DNA of 19,787 bases, taken from positions 1 to 19,787 of the forward strand of contig JAKAGC010000004.1 of NCBI GenBank assembly GCA_021817755.1, given 5' to 3'. Shown here one piece after another: positions 8,781-15,325 of this stretch (position 1 is its first letter; each line of letters opens with the position of its first letter). Below the pieces are notes generated by a model. The model saw nothing but the letters and a program-made list of their open reading frames with translations, searched no databases and was not told the origin of the DNA. A program made the translations under genes and the position numbers. This stretch comes from Acidobacteriota bacterium. GTDB lineage: Bacteria; Acidobacteriota; Aminicenantia; UBA2199.

Positions 8781-10289
8781 TTAACGTCCCCCTTCTTGAG
8801 GAGAAACTCCCTTTGCAGATTCGGATTTTTTTATTAAAGTATCCAGGCTATTTTTTAAGTATAGATACCATGATTTATATTGATCGTTTAATCTGTGTTT
8901 TTGATATGCAGCCTCTGCATAATAAAATGAACTTAAAAAATGTTGACGATAATATTCAACCTTTGATTGAAGGAAATCGATTGTTGCAGAATTTCCTGCT
9001 ATATTACGGGCTTTTTCCAGGTATTTACTCCCATCGGTAAGGTTACTGTTTTCTAAAGATATGTAAGCCAATCCAATATAAGACCTATAATTAAAGGGAT
9101 TAAATTTAAGGCTATTTCGATAAGATGAATCCGCTTCCGAAAAGTTTTTTCCACTCATGAGAAAATCCGCTTCATTTTGATAATTATCAGATATACTTTC
9201 CCCTCCAATAAAAAGAGACGAAAAAATAAATAACGATAAAAAAACAATACCACTGATCCATCCTGGTTTAGAGGAGTCTTCTCTTTTCCGGAAGATTTGT
9301 GATAGAACTACTGCTGCAATAATTCCAGCCGAAAAAAAATAGAAACCAATATCTATCGCGTTATAAAGTAATAAAACCGAAAACACAGTTATGTAAATAT
9401 TTTTCTCCTTATAAATCGCCTTAGATGGTTTCCACTTATTCCATGAAAAAATTAGAAATAGAACCAACACCAAAGATATGACAAGTCCCGTTTCAGCAGC
9501 AAATTGAAGAAAGAAATTATGAGCATATATTGAACGAGCTTCACGGGGTTTAAAATAAGACGCAGCTTCTGTTTCATAGCTTCCTAATCCCGTTCCCCAT
9601 AGAGGTTTATCCCCAATTAATCGTACACATTGTGCCCAATTTGAAAAACGGAATTTGATCGGTTCAAAGGCTCTCACTTCTGAGAAACGTAGTGCAATCG
9701 TCAAAAATATAAAAAGTGAAAGCACCATCAATACCGGTGCAAGATATTTAAATTTAAGTATTTCAGCCGTAATCAGATAGATTAACCCACCAGCCAGCAG
9801 TATAAATATTCCCCCGAATGATTGAGTTAAAACAAGGTTAAATAACCCCATTACCAATATTATAATCCAGAATGCTTTCTTTCCGGTATCTCTCGTGTTC
9901 AAAAAGTAATGAAAACTAAAAAGAATCAGAGCTACGCAAATAATCGCATACAATGTTGGAAGAGGAAAAATCGAATAAATTCGCCCCGTTTGAAGTCGAA
10001 TTAATAGCGTTTGCGAATAAAGATTATCTCCTGCCTGGATTTGTTTAATATAAAGTGGGAATAAAATGAATTTTTGAATTATACCGTAAGAATAAAGTAT
10101 GAATGAAATACCTCCTATTATCGGTGGTAGGAGTCTTTCCAGATTCACCCTTCTAAGAATAACAAATAGGAGTACAAAGAAAAAAAAATAATTAAGACGG
10201 CTTAAAAAAAGATATTTGTCGTAACTAACTGCAAAATTAATGAGCAAAAAAAAAACGGCTGGTAATAAATACCAGCCGTTTTTTTTCAT
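8781..10289 (-). CDS. Polytopic O-antigen ligase / pilin O-oligosaccharyltransferase-like protein with TPR tail
   Basis: Second member of the same family, 502 residues from ATG 10289. It has about 11 membrane segments up to residue 365 and then TPR-like helices (370-490, such as NFSEADSSYRNSLKFNPFNY). The Wzy_C core is RFSNWAQCVRLIGDKPLWGTGLGSYE (214-239 region) and YAHNFFLQFAAETG (255-268), with His257 and Glu266. The start is the difficult point. The ATG lies 16 nt after the pilin stop with no ribosome binding site, and codons 2-15 consist of the pilin terminator hairpin. I keep this start because those codons complete the first membrane segment (WYLLPAVFFLLINFAV). A TTG at 10247, just past the hairpin, is the main alternative. 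In-frame ATGs at 10340 and 10358 lie inside the pilin gene without a binding site. A gene of this family directly behind a pilin gene recalls pilA-tfpO (pilO) of Pseudomonas aeruginosa. Confidence 0.8.
   Translation of the reverse strand: MKKNGWYLLPAVFFLLINFAVSYDKYLFLSRLNYFFFFVLLFVILRRVNLERLLPPIIGGISFILYSYGIIQKFILFPLYIKQIQAGDNLYSQTLLIRLQTGRIYSIFPLPTLYAIICVALILFSFHYFLNTRDTGKKAFWIIILVMGLFNLVLTQSFGGIFILLAGGLIYLITAEILKFKYLAPVLMVLSLFIFLTIALRFSEVRAFEPIKFRFSNWAQCVRLIGDKPLWGTGLGSYETEAASYFKPREARSIYAHNFFLQFAAETGLVISLVLVLFLIFSWNKWKPSKAIYKEKNIYITVFSVLLLYNAIDIGFYFFSAGIIAAVVLSQIFRKREDSSKPGWISGIVFLSLFIFSSLFIGGESISDNYQNEADFLMSGKNFSEADSSYRNSLKFNPFNYRSYIGLAYISLENSNLTDGSKYLEKARNIAGNSATIDFLQSKVEYYRQHFLSSFYYAEAAYQKHRLNDQYKSWYLYLKNSLDTLIKKSESAKGVSPQEGGR
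10246..10286 (-). terminator. Strong intrinsic terminator of the pilin gene, inside the next reading frame
   Basis: On the minus strand, eight A are followed by CGGCTGGTA, a 5-nt loop, TACCAGCCG and ten T. This is a perfect 9-bp GC-rich stem extended by eight A:T pairs, with a long T-run. It lies 19 nt after the pilin stop and starts immediately after the ATG at 10289 of the downstream gene. The T-run on the other strand makes it symmetric, so it could also stop opposing transcription. Confidence 0.93.
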
Positions 10290-10305
10290 CGTTATCGACG
10301 AACCG

Positions 10306-10776
10306 TTATTTCGTTTTAGGTCCGTAGGTAAAGTTTCCATTGGAGAAACAGATATCATTCTGGAAATCTGTCATTGAGTTAACTGTATAGTTATTATTGG
10401 CGACATCAACACCAGTGGCTAAGCCGTCTCTTCCATATGAAGTGACAGAATAGACATCCTGGGAAGGACCCGGAACATCTCCGGATGCATACAAGAAATC
10501 TGTTCCCCAACCATCTTTGGCAGGCAGAACTTTTGTATGGAAAGGAGTTAAATACGGAGACAGTTCATTTACCAGTGTAAAACCAGTGGGGGCCATATAC
10601 ATATCGGTCATATATGATTCAAGTGCAGTACCAATACTTTTCATATCACCCATCGTGGCTTTCTGTTTACCTTTCTGTAATGCGGTTAACAGGTTCGGAA
10701 TTGCGATTGCTGCAACGATACCGATAATAGCTATAACGATCAATAACTCGATTAACGTAAAACCTTTCTTATTCAT
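10306..10776 (-). CDS. Type IV pilin / GspG-like major pseudopilin precursor
   Basis: Subunit of a type IV pilus or a type II secretion pseudopilus. The prepilin site is textbook: MNKKG then FTLIELLIVIAIIGIVAAIA, with cleavage after Gly5, Phe1 as the first mature residue and Glu5 conserved, followed by the long hydrophobic helix. The 156-residue precursor has a C-terminal domain with DGWGTDFLY, SVTSYGRDGLATG and NDICF. This resembles the calcium-loop region of GspG more than the disulfide loop of PilA, and only one cysteine is present. AGGAGG lies 4 nt before the ATG. The gene has its own sigma54-type promoter and strong terminator, as expected for an abundant subunit. The two downstream O-glycan-transferase-like genes favour a glycosylated surface pilin. 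No other pilus or secretion genes are in view, so PilA versus GspG is unresolved. Confidence 0.92.
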   Translation of the reverse strand: MNKKGFTLIELLIVIAIIGIVAAIAIPNLLTALQKGKQKATMGDMKSIGTALESYMTDMYMAPTGFTLVNELSPYLTPFHTKVLPAKDGWGTDFLYASGDVPGPSQDVYSVTSYGRDGLATGVDVANNNYTVNSMTDFQNDICFSNGNFTYGPKTK

Positions 10777-10825
10777 GTAACCTCCTATTTTCTTTTATTG
10801 TTTGAATTTAGTTACCAAATATTAT

Positions 10826-10843
10826 AAGCAATATTTTTGCCAA
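10826..10843 (-). promoter_or_regulatory. Sigma54 (RpoN) -24/-12 promoter of the pilin gene
   Basis: The minus strand reads TTGGCAAAAATATTGCTT. TTGGCA and TTGCT match the -24 and -12 boxes, and GG and GC are exactly 10 nt apart as required. The predicted start point is near 10816, giving a 40-nt leader with AGGAGG at its end. A sigma70-like TATAAT overlaps (10821-10826), but no good -35 box stands 16-18 bp before it. Pilin genes of Pseudomonas, Geobacter and Myxococcus are known RpoN targets. Confidence 0.72.
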
Positions 10844-10848
10844 AAAAC

Positions 10849-10861
10849 CAAACCCTTGATA
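10849..10861 (-). promoter_or_regulatory. IHF consensus site between activator site and sigma54 promoter
   Basis: The minus strand reads TATCAAGGGTTTG, a full match to the IHF consensus WATCAANNNNTTR. It lies between the -24 box and the upstream TTGTCA cluster, where IHF bending commonly brings a bound activator to sigma54 polymerase. A chance match is possible in AT-rich DNA. Confidence 0.5.
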
Positions 10862-10909
10862 GTGCAATTTTTCTCTCATTTTTTTAAAAAAACAAGCATA
10901 AATTCGCAG

Positions 10910-10942
10910 AAAAATTGTCACTGAAATTGACAATTTTTGTCA
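10910..10942. promoter_or_regulatory. TTGTCA inverted repeat cluster: candidate activator (PilR-type) site or dnaB terminator
   Basis: AAAAATTGTCA (10910-10920) and TGACAATTTTT (10928-10938) form a perfect 11-bp inverted repeat around 7 nt. A third TTGTCA follows at 10937-10942. The cluster lies about 100-125 bp upstream of the predicted pilin start point. TGTC elements are known in PilR sites of Pseudomonas. The same hairpin, 140 bp beyond the dnaB stop, could also act as a weak AT-rich terminator. The rest of the 307-bp gap (10777-11083) shows nothing else convincing. Confidence 0.5.
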
Positions 10943-11083
10943 TCCTTCGATTCCTTTTTTCTTTAAAAACACTATTTTCCCAAAACTCATGCTGACCTTT
11001 GTGAATAATCGATTTGTAATGTTATATAGAAAAAAGGATTGAGTCGAAAAATTCTGAATAAATTCCATAAAAATCCCTCGAAT

Positions 11084-12463
11084 TTAGTATTCGTTATCTC
11101 TATCTCTAAAATCAATGGATTTAAATTTGGTATACTTACTTTGAAAGGCCAGTGTAATTTTCCCTGTCGGACCATTACGTTGTTTAGCAATAATTAAATC
11201 CGCTTCCCCTTTTCGTTCCGTATCTTTATCTACTTGCTCTTCTCTGTGCAAAAATACGATAAGGTCAGCATCCTGCTCTATAGCCCCACTTTCTTTTAAA
11301 TCTGAAAGCTGGTATTTCGGTCCTTCTCGTTTTGATCCCCGTTGCTCCGGTGAGCGGTTAAGCTGCGCCAGTGAGACCACTGGAAGTTCCAGTTCTTTTG
11401 CCAATTCTTTCAATGATGCAGAAATAATAGCTACTTCCTGTGCTCTCGAATCATTTTTTCTCAACTGGTCCCCCGATACCTTAACCAATTGAAGATAGTC
11501 CAGAAAAATAATATCCAATCCCTTTTCTCTTGCCAGGCGGCGTGCTCTCGTTTTCATTTCAATGATAGATAATGAAGGAGAATCATCGATATAAAGTTTG
11601 GATTTCCCTAATTCTGAAGCTGCTAACTCAAGTGCATGCCACTCCTGTTGATTAAGGTGTTTTCGGCCCGTCATTAACGCGCTCATATCTATTTCAGAGC
11701 GAAGCGATAATAATCGCATCATGATCTGATGCCTCGACATTTCAATCGAGAAGAATCCCACGGACTTTTCTCCTTTAATCGCCATATTGGCAGCAATATT
11801 AAGTCCAAGTGCAGTTTTTCCCATAGAAGGTCTTGCTGCAATAACGATAAAATCCCCTTTTTGGAATCCCCCTGTCATGTCATCCAATTCAAGAAAATCG
11901 GTTTTTACTCCCCCGCTCTCTCCGTGTTCCTGTATTATTTCTATTTTTTTCAGAGTTTCCGAAACCACTTCAGTGGCAGATGCAAATCCCCGTTGAATTT
12001 CAGTATCCGCAATACGGATCAGATCTTCTTGAAGCCGTGTCAGTATGTCCCGAGTATCTGCTTTTGGTTCAGTTCCGCTTTTTATTACCTCCATGGAGGC
12101 TTTTATCAATTTTCGTAACGCTGATCGATCTTTTACGATACTCACATATTCATCGATGTCGATGTTTTCAGGAATTCCATCCAATAAAGAACTAAGATAG
12201 TCGTATCCCCCAACAAATTTTAATTCATTATTGTGGTTCAGTACTCCCGAAACAGTAACCAGATCTGCGGTAGTTCCATTCTCTATAAGTTTATTTATGC
12301 AGGCTGCAATGATTTTATGGGAATCCCGGTAGAAATCATCCGAGTTTATTTCAGAAAATACTACATTGGCGTAGTTATTATTGATAAGCATTGCCCCCAG
12401 GATTGCCCGTTCAGCAAATCCGTCATGGGGCAATGCTTGAATCGAATCCGATTGTTCGGTCAC
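11084..12463 (-). CDS. dnaB: Replicative DNA helicase DnaB
   Basis: Hexameric 5'-3' helicase that unwinds DNA at the replication fork and recruits primase. At 459 residues it is of normal length. The N-terminal domain (15-115) begins PHDGFAERAILGAML. The RecA-like ATPase domain has Walker A ARPSMGKTALG (210-220), catalytic Glu241 in FFSIEMS, Walker B IIFLDYLQ (319-326), the DLKESGAIEQDAD block (388-400) and the C-terminal KQRNGPTG carrying the arginine finger. No intein interrupts it. The start is GTG at 12463 with only a poor ribosome binding site, 17 nt after the rplI stop, so translation is probably coupled to rplI. It closes the ribosomal-protein run, an order common in bacteria. Confidence 0.96.
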   Translation of the reverse strand: MTEQSDSIQALPHDGFAERAILGAMLINNNYANVVFSEINSDDFYRDSHKIIAACINKLIENGTTADLVTVSGVLNHNNELKFVGGYDYLSSLLDGIPENIDIDEYVSIVKDRSALRKLIKASMEVIKSGTEPKADTRDILTRLQEDLIRIADTEIQRGFASATEVVSETLKKIEIIQEHGESGGVKTDFLELDDMTGGFQKGDFIVIAARPSMGKTALGLNIAANMAIKGEKSVGFFSIEMSRHQIMMRLLSLRSEIDMSALMTGRKHLNQQEWHALELAASELGKSKLYIDDSPSLSIIEMKTRARRLAREKGLDIIFLDYLQLVKVSGDQLRKNDSRAQEVAIISASLKELAKELELPVVSLAQLNRSPEQRGSKREGPKYQLSDLKESGAIEQDADLIVFLHREEQVDKDTERKGEADLIIAKQRNGPTGKITLAFQSKYTKFKSIDFRDRDNEY

Positions 12464-12480
12464 TTTTAATGCTTCAAAAG

Positions 12481-12948
12481 TTATTTCTGTTCTTCGGAGT
12501 CGTCACCTTCTTTAACCACATCGATTTTCAGAGAGGCTTCAATATCTTCCATCAATTTGATTTTGCATACATAATTTCCAAGTTTTTTGATATGTTCATC
12601 CAGGTGAAATTTCTTTCTATCGACAGAAAAGCCAAGAGCTTCTAACTTTTCCTGAATTTCAGCAGGAGTAACAGAACCGAAGAGTGTATCGCTTTCCCCT
12701 GCTTTTTTTGAGATGGAGATAGTCATTGCTTCGAGTTTCTGTTTTATTTCAGTAGCGCTGATTTTTTCTATTTCCAATTTTTTTTCCACTTTGGCTTTTT
12801 TAAATTTCATGATTTCCAGGTTATGTTTGGTTACCTGGAGAGCAAGATTTCTCGGTAATAGATAATTGCGAGCATATCCTGCTTTAACTTCTACAATATC
12901 ACCCAATCGTCCTAAATTTTCTAAATTATCATTCAATAGTATTTTCAT
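12481..12948 (-). CDS. rplI: 50S ribosomal protein L9
   Basis: Large-subunit protein with two globular domains joined by a long helix. It binds 23S rRNA near the L1 stalk. The start MKILLNDNLENLGRLGDIVEVKAG and the YARNYLLPRNLA block are diagnostic. The connecting helix (about 45-75) and the C-terminal domain with DTLFGSVTPAEI are intact. Length is 155 residues, and the tail after about 145 is acidic (EGDDSEEQ). The ATG follows the rpsR stop by 1 nt, with GAGGG as binding site inside the rpsR end. Confidence 0.96.
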   Translation of the reverse strand: MKILLNDNLENLGRLGDIVEVKAGYARNYLLPRNLALQVTKHNLEIMKFKKAKVEKKLEIEKISATEIKQKLEAMTISISKKAGESDTLFGSVTPAEIQEKLEALGFSVDRKKFHLDEHIKKLGNYVCKIKLMEDIEASLKIDVVKEGDDSEEQK

Positions 12949-12949
12949 T

Positions 12950-13231
12950 TCACCCTCGCTTCGGTTCGATGAATTTTAAGAAAGCCATATGTCTTGCACG
13001 TTTAATGGCTTTAGACAATTGCTTCTGGTGATAACTACAAGTACCAGTTACACGGGCAGGAAGGATTTTTCCTGTTTCCAGCACGTAATTTTCAAGGACT
13101 TTATAGTTTTTAAAATCGATAAATTTAATTTTCTCTTTGCAAAAAGAGCAATATTTTCTGCGTGAAAAATAGAATTTTTTCTGGAATTTCGGGGCATTAC
13201 TGCTATCCGCTGGATTTTGATTATTCTTCAT
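12950..13231 (-). CDS. rpsR: 30S ribosomal protein S18 (zinc-ligand form)
   Basis: Small-subunit protein that pairs with S6 on the platform. The core (KYCSFCKEKIKFIDFKNY, LPARVTGTCSYHQKQLSKAIKRARHMA) is typical. The Cys-X2-Cys pair and the later Cys-X2-His match the zinc-binding (C+) form of S18. Some bacteria have lost these ligands. I set the start at ATG 13231 because AGGAGG stands 6 nt upstream inside rpsF, which gives 93 residues. An in-frame ATG at 13255 lies deeper in rpsF without a binding site. The gene overlaps the end of rpsF by 11 bp, so the two proteins are translationally coupled. Confidence 0.95.
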   Translation of the reverse strand: MKNNQNPADSSNAPKFQKKFYFSRRKYCSFCKEKIKFIDFKNYKVLENYVLETGKILPARVTGTCSYHQKQLSKAIKRARHMAFLKFIEPKRG

Positions 13232-13640
13232 CGAGTGCCTCCTTTTCGGCTTCATCGGGGATGATATCTTCTATTTCATCACCAGCCGGTTTTCTAGACA
13301 TCCGTTCATTTCGTTTCCATTTTCTGGTCAAGCGGTTGGCTTTCTTTAATTTATCATCCAATCTGAGAACGATAAACCGCATAACTTTTTCTGTGAGTTT
13401 TAAACGACGTTCGATTTCAAAGAAAACGGATCCCACGAACTCGGCATTGATAAAGGTATAGAACCCTTCATTGTGTTTTTGAATTGTGAAGGCGAATCTA
13501 CGTCTGCCCCATTCATCTACATTCTCGATAGTTCCGCCGCCCTTTTTGATGATTTCCACGATCGAATCAACGATCTTTTTTACTTCCTCTTCACTTGCTT
13601 CCGGATTTATAATAAATCCGATTTCATACTTTCTGTTCAT
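13221..13640 (-). CDS. rpsF: 30S ribosomal protein S6
   Basis: Platform protein that binds 16S rRNA as a heterodimer with S18, encoded just downstream. The N-terminus RKYEIGFIINPEASEEEV and the block WGRRRFAFTIQKHNEGFYTF are typical, followed by the ERRLKLTEKVMRFIVLRLDD helix region. It is 139 residues long. The family core ends near residue 100, and the rest is a charged tail that is basic (RLTRKWKRNERMSRKP) then acidic (DEIEDIIPDEAEKEALDEE). AGGAGG lies 5 nt before the ATG. In many bacteria ssb follows rpsF, but here rpsR overlaps it directly. Confidence 0.95.
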   Translation of the reverse strand: MNRKYEIGFIINPEASEEEVKKIVDSIVEIIKKGGGTIENVDEWGRRRFAFTIQKHNEGFYTFINAEFVGSVFFEIERRLKLTEKVMRFIVLRLDDKLKKANRLTRKWKRNERMSRKPAGDEIEDIIPDEAEKEALDEE

Positions 13641-13653
13641 TAAGCCTCCTTAT

Positions 13654-13694
13654 GGTTTTTAGCCCTCTTTGGGGAAGGCAAAGAGTCTTTAACC
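13654..13694 (-). promoter_or_regulatory. Stem-loop in the rpsF leader
   Basis: On the minus strand, CTCTTTG and CAAAGAG form a 7-bp stem around CCTTCCC. It is enclosed by an asymmetric internal loop (AAAGA opposite GGCTAAA) and a closing GGTT/AACC helix. It ends 13 nt before the rpsF start. The position and the two-helix shape fit an autoregulatory S6:S18 leader, but I do not see the CCG element reported for that motif. A simple intercistronic hairpin is possible. Confidence 0.3.
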
Positions 13695-13730
13695 CTACTT
13701 GTGTATTTTAATCAGGATTTCTCCTATAGA

Positions 13731-14339
13731 TTATTCAGCTTTAGAATCCGCTCCTGCTTCAGCTCGGCCATATTCTTCTTTTCCTCTGGACATAACAGAG
13801 CAAATTACAGTATGCGGGTCGGAAATAAGTTTTACATGTTCTCCAAGATCAAGGTTTTCAGCTTTAATTGACTGCCCTGAATGGAGACCGCTTACTTCGA
13901 TGACATATTCATTCGGAATATAGGTGGGAGCACATTTGATTTTGACTTCGCGAGTAACGAAATCAAAGAAACCGTCTTCCAGTTTTACTCCGATTGGTTC
14001 TCCCTTAACAATAATAGGAACGTTGACCTGGATAGGTCTGTTCACATCGATCCGGATAAAATCGGCATGAATTATGCTCTCAGAAAGATAATCGTATTGG
14101 ACTTCTTTTAACATCGCATCTACTTCATCATTGTCTTTCTGGATTTTCAAAACCGTGTTCACACCTTTTTCCGTTCTTAGAATTGCTTTTACATCATTGC
14201 GAAAAAGGGAGATATTAACTGCTTCCTGTTTTTCTCCGTAGATAACCGCAGGTATTTTGCCTTCTTTTCGCAGCTTATTCGAGATTTTCTTCCCAATTTC
14301 AGATCTTGGCTCAGCTTTGATCTTCATTATGTTTTCCAT
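13731..14339 (-). CDS. rplY: 50S ribosomal protein L25/general stress protein Ctc (long form)
   Basis: Binds 5S rRNA in the large subunit. This is the long, two-domain TL5/CTC form, 202 residues. The N-terminal 5S-binding domain runs to about residue 95 and includes RKEGKIPAVIYGE and the block VQYDYLSESIIHADFIRID. The C-terminal beta domain has VPIIVKGEPIGVKLEDGFFD and the family turn SGLHSGQSIKAENLDLGEHV. A short Ala/Glu-rich tail ends the protein. I chose ATG 14339, with GAGGTG 9 nt upstream. A second ATG at 14327 is possible. It follows prs by 26 nt, the usual prs-rplY order, but the pth gene often found next is absent here. Confidence 0.94.
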   Translation of the reverse strand: MENIMKIKAEPRSEIGKKISNKLRKEGKIPAVIYGEKQEAVNISLFRNDVKAILRTEKGVNTVLKIQKDNDEVDAMLKEVQYDYLSESIIHADFIRIDVNRPIQVNVPIIVKGEPIGVKLEDGFFDFVTREVKIKCAPTYIPNEYVIEVSGLHSGQSIKAENLDLGEHVKLISDPHTVICSVMSRGKEEYGRAEAGADSKAE

Positions 14340-14365
14340 TTTATCTTACACCTCACTTGTTATCG

Positions 14366-15325
14366 TTATTTAACTAAGAATAATTTCGAAACTGATGTTT
14401 CCTCGTGGATGCTATTGATAGCATCGGCGAATAAATCCGCAACAGAGAGAATCTGTATCTTTGAACACTTCGATGCTTCACATCTCAAGGGGACCGTATC
14501 TGAGACAAATACTCTTTCCAGTACCGAATCATTGATTCGTGCAATAGCTTTACCGGAAAGTAGTCCATGAGTACATATAGCAAAAATCCGTTTTGCTCCA
14601 TTTGTTCTCAACGCCTGAACCGTTTCTATAAGAGTACCAGCGGTATCGATAATATCGTCAACAATGATTGCATCCTTATTATCGACATTTCCGATAATAT
14701 GCATAATTTTGGCAACTCCAGGTTCAGTACGGCGTTTATCGGCAATAGCCAGATCGGAATGTAATGCTTGAGAAAATAAGCGAGCACGTTCCACTCCGCC
14801 AGCATCCGGTGAAACAACAACAAGATTATTCAGGTCGAGATCATTGGAACTTTTGAAATAATTGATAAAGGTAGGAAGTCCCATTAGATTATCGACAGGA
14901 ACATCAAAGAATCCTTGTATTTGGTTTGCATGAAGATCGATTGTCAAAACCCTGTTAAAACCTGCTGTTTGCAATAGGTTTGCCAATAATCTGGCAGATA
15001 TCGGTACTCGTGGGCGATCCTTCCTATCCTGCCTAGCATACGCATAATAAGTAATTACAGCAGTGATACGCCGTGCAGATGCTCTTTTGAATGCATCGGC
15101 CATTAATAGTAATTCCATGATATGAAAATTCGTATCTGAGGTCATGGATTGAATAATGAATACATCCGCCCCTCGAACATTTTCATTGCTTTGAAAACGG
15201 ATTTCCCCATCGGAAAATACCCCTAAATTTGCACTACCAAGAGTTTTTTCAAGTTTTTCGGCGATCTTTTCAGCCAGGGGTAAATTTGATGAACCCGAAA
15301 AAATCAAATATTTATCTTCGCTCAT
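14366..15325 (-). CDS. prs: Ribose-phosphate pyrophosphokinase (PRPP synthase)
   Basis: Makes PRPP from ribose 5-phosphate and ATP for nucleotide, histidine, tryptophan and NAD synthesis. The 319-residue length is that of class I enzymes. Visible motifs are FSDGEIRFQSNENVRG (37-52), the catalytic flexible loop YYAYARQDRKDRPRVPIS (93-110), the metal-binding DLHANQIQGFF (130-140), VVSPDAGGVERAR (170-182), Lys197 in ADKRR, and the PRPP-binding VDDIIDTAGTL (222-232). There is no ribosome binding site before the ATG. It overlaps the TGA of the ispE reading frame (ATGA) and stands only 12 nt beyond the tRNA-Gln 3' end. Translation must rely on coupling or on a very short processed leader. Confidence 0.96.
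   Translation of the reverse strand: MSEDKYLIFSGSSNLPLAEKIAEKLEKTLGSANLGVFSDGEIRFQSNENVRGADVFIIQSMTSDTNFHIMELLLMADAFKRASARRITAVITYYAYARQDRKDRPRVPISARLLANLLQTAGFNRVLTIDLHANQIQGFFDVPVDNLMGLPTFINYFKSSNDLDLNNLVVVSPDAGGVERARLFSQALHSDLAIADKRRTEPGVAKIMHIIGNVDNKDAIIVDDIIDTAGTLIETVQALRTNGAKRIFAICTHGLLSGKAIARINDSVLERVFVSDTVPLRCEASKCSKIQILSVADLFADAINSIHEETSVSKLFLVK

Noticed and set aside
10290..10358. Upstream in-frame ATG codons (10340, 10358) as starts of the first Wzy_C gene
   Set aside because: They lie inside the pilin coding sequence, have no ribosome binding site, and would add 17-23 polar residues before the first membrane segment.
10940..11068. 42-codon reading frame after dnaB (ATG at 11068, GAGGGA upstream)
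   Set aside because: Low-complexity basic and aromatic peptide with no recognisable motif, ending inside the TTGTCA cluster. A weak binding site alone is not enough evidence.
11729..12469. Several plus-strand open frames opposite dnaB
   Set aside because: They are antisense to a complete, motif-rich DnaB, lack binding sites and have no recognisable features.
13232..13255. ATG at 13255 as the S18 start
   Set aside because: The AGGAGG lies between it and ATG 13231, with ideal spacing for the latter.
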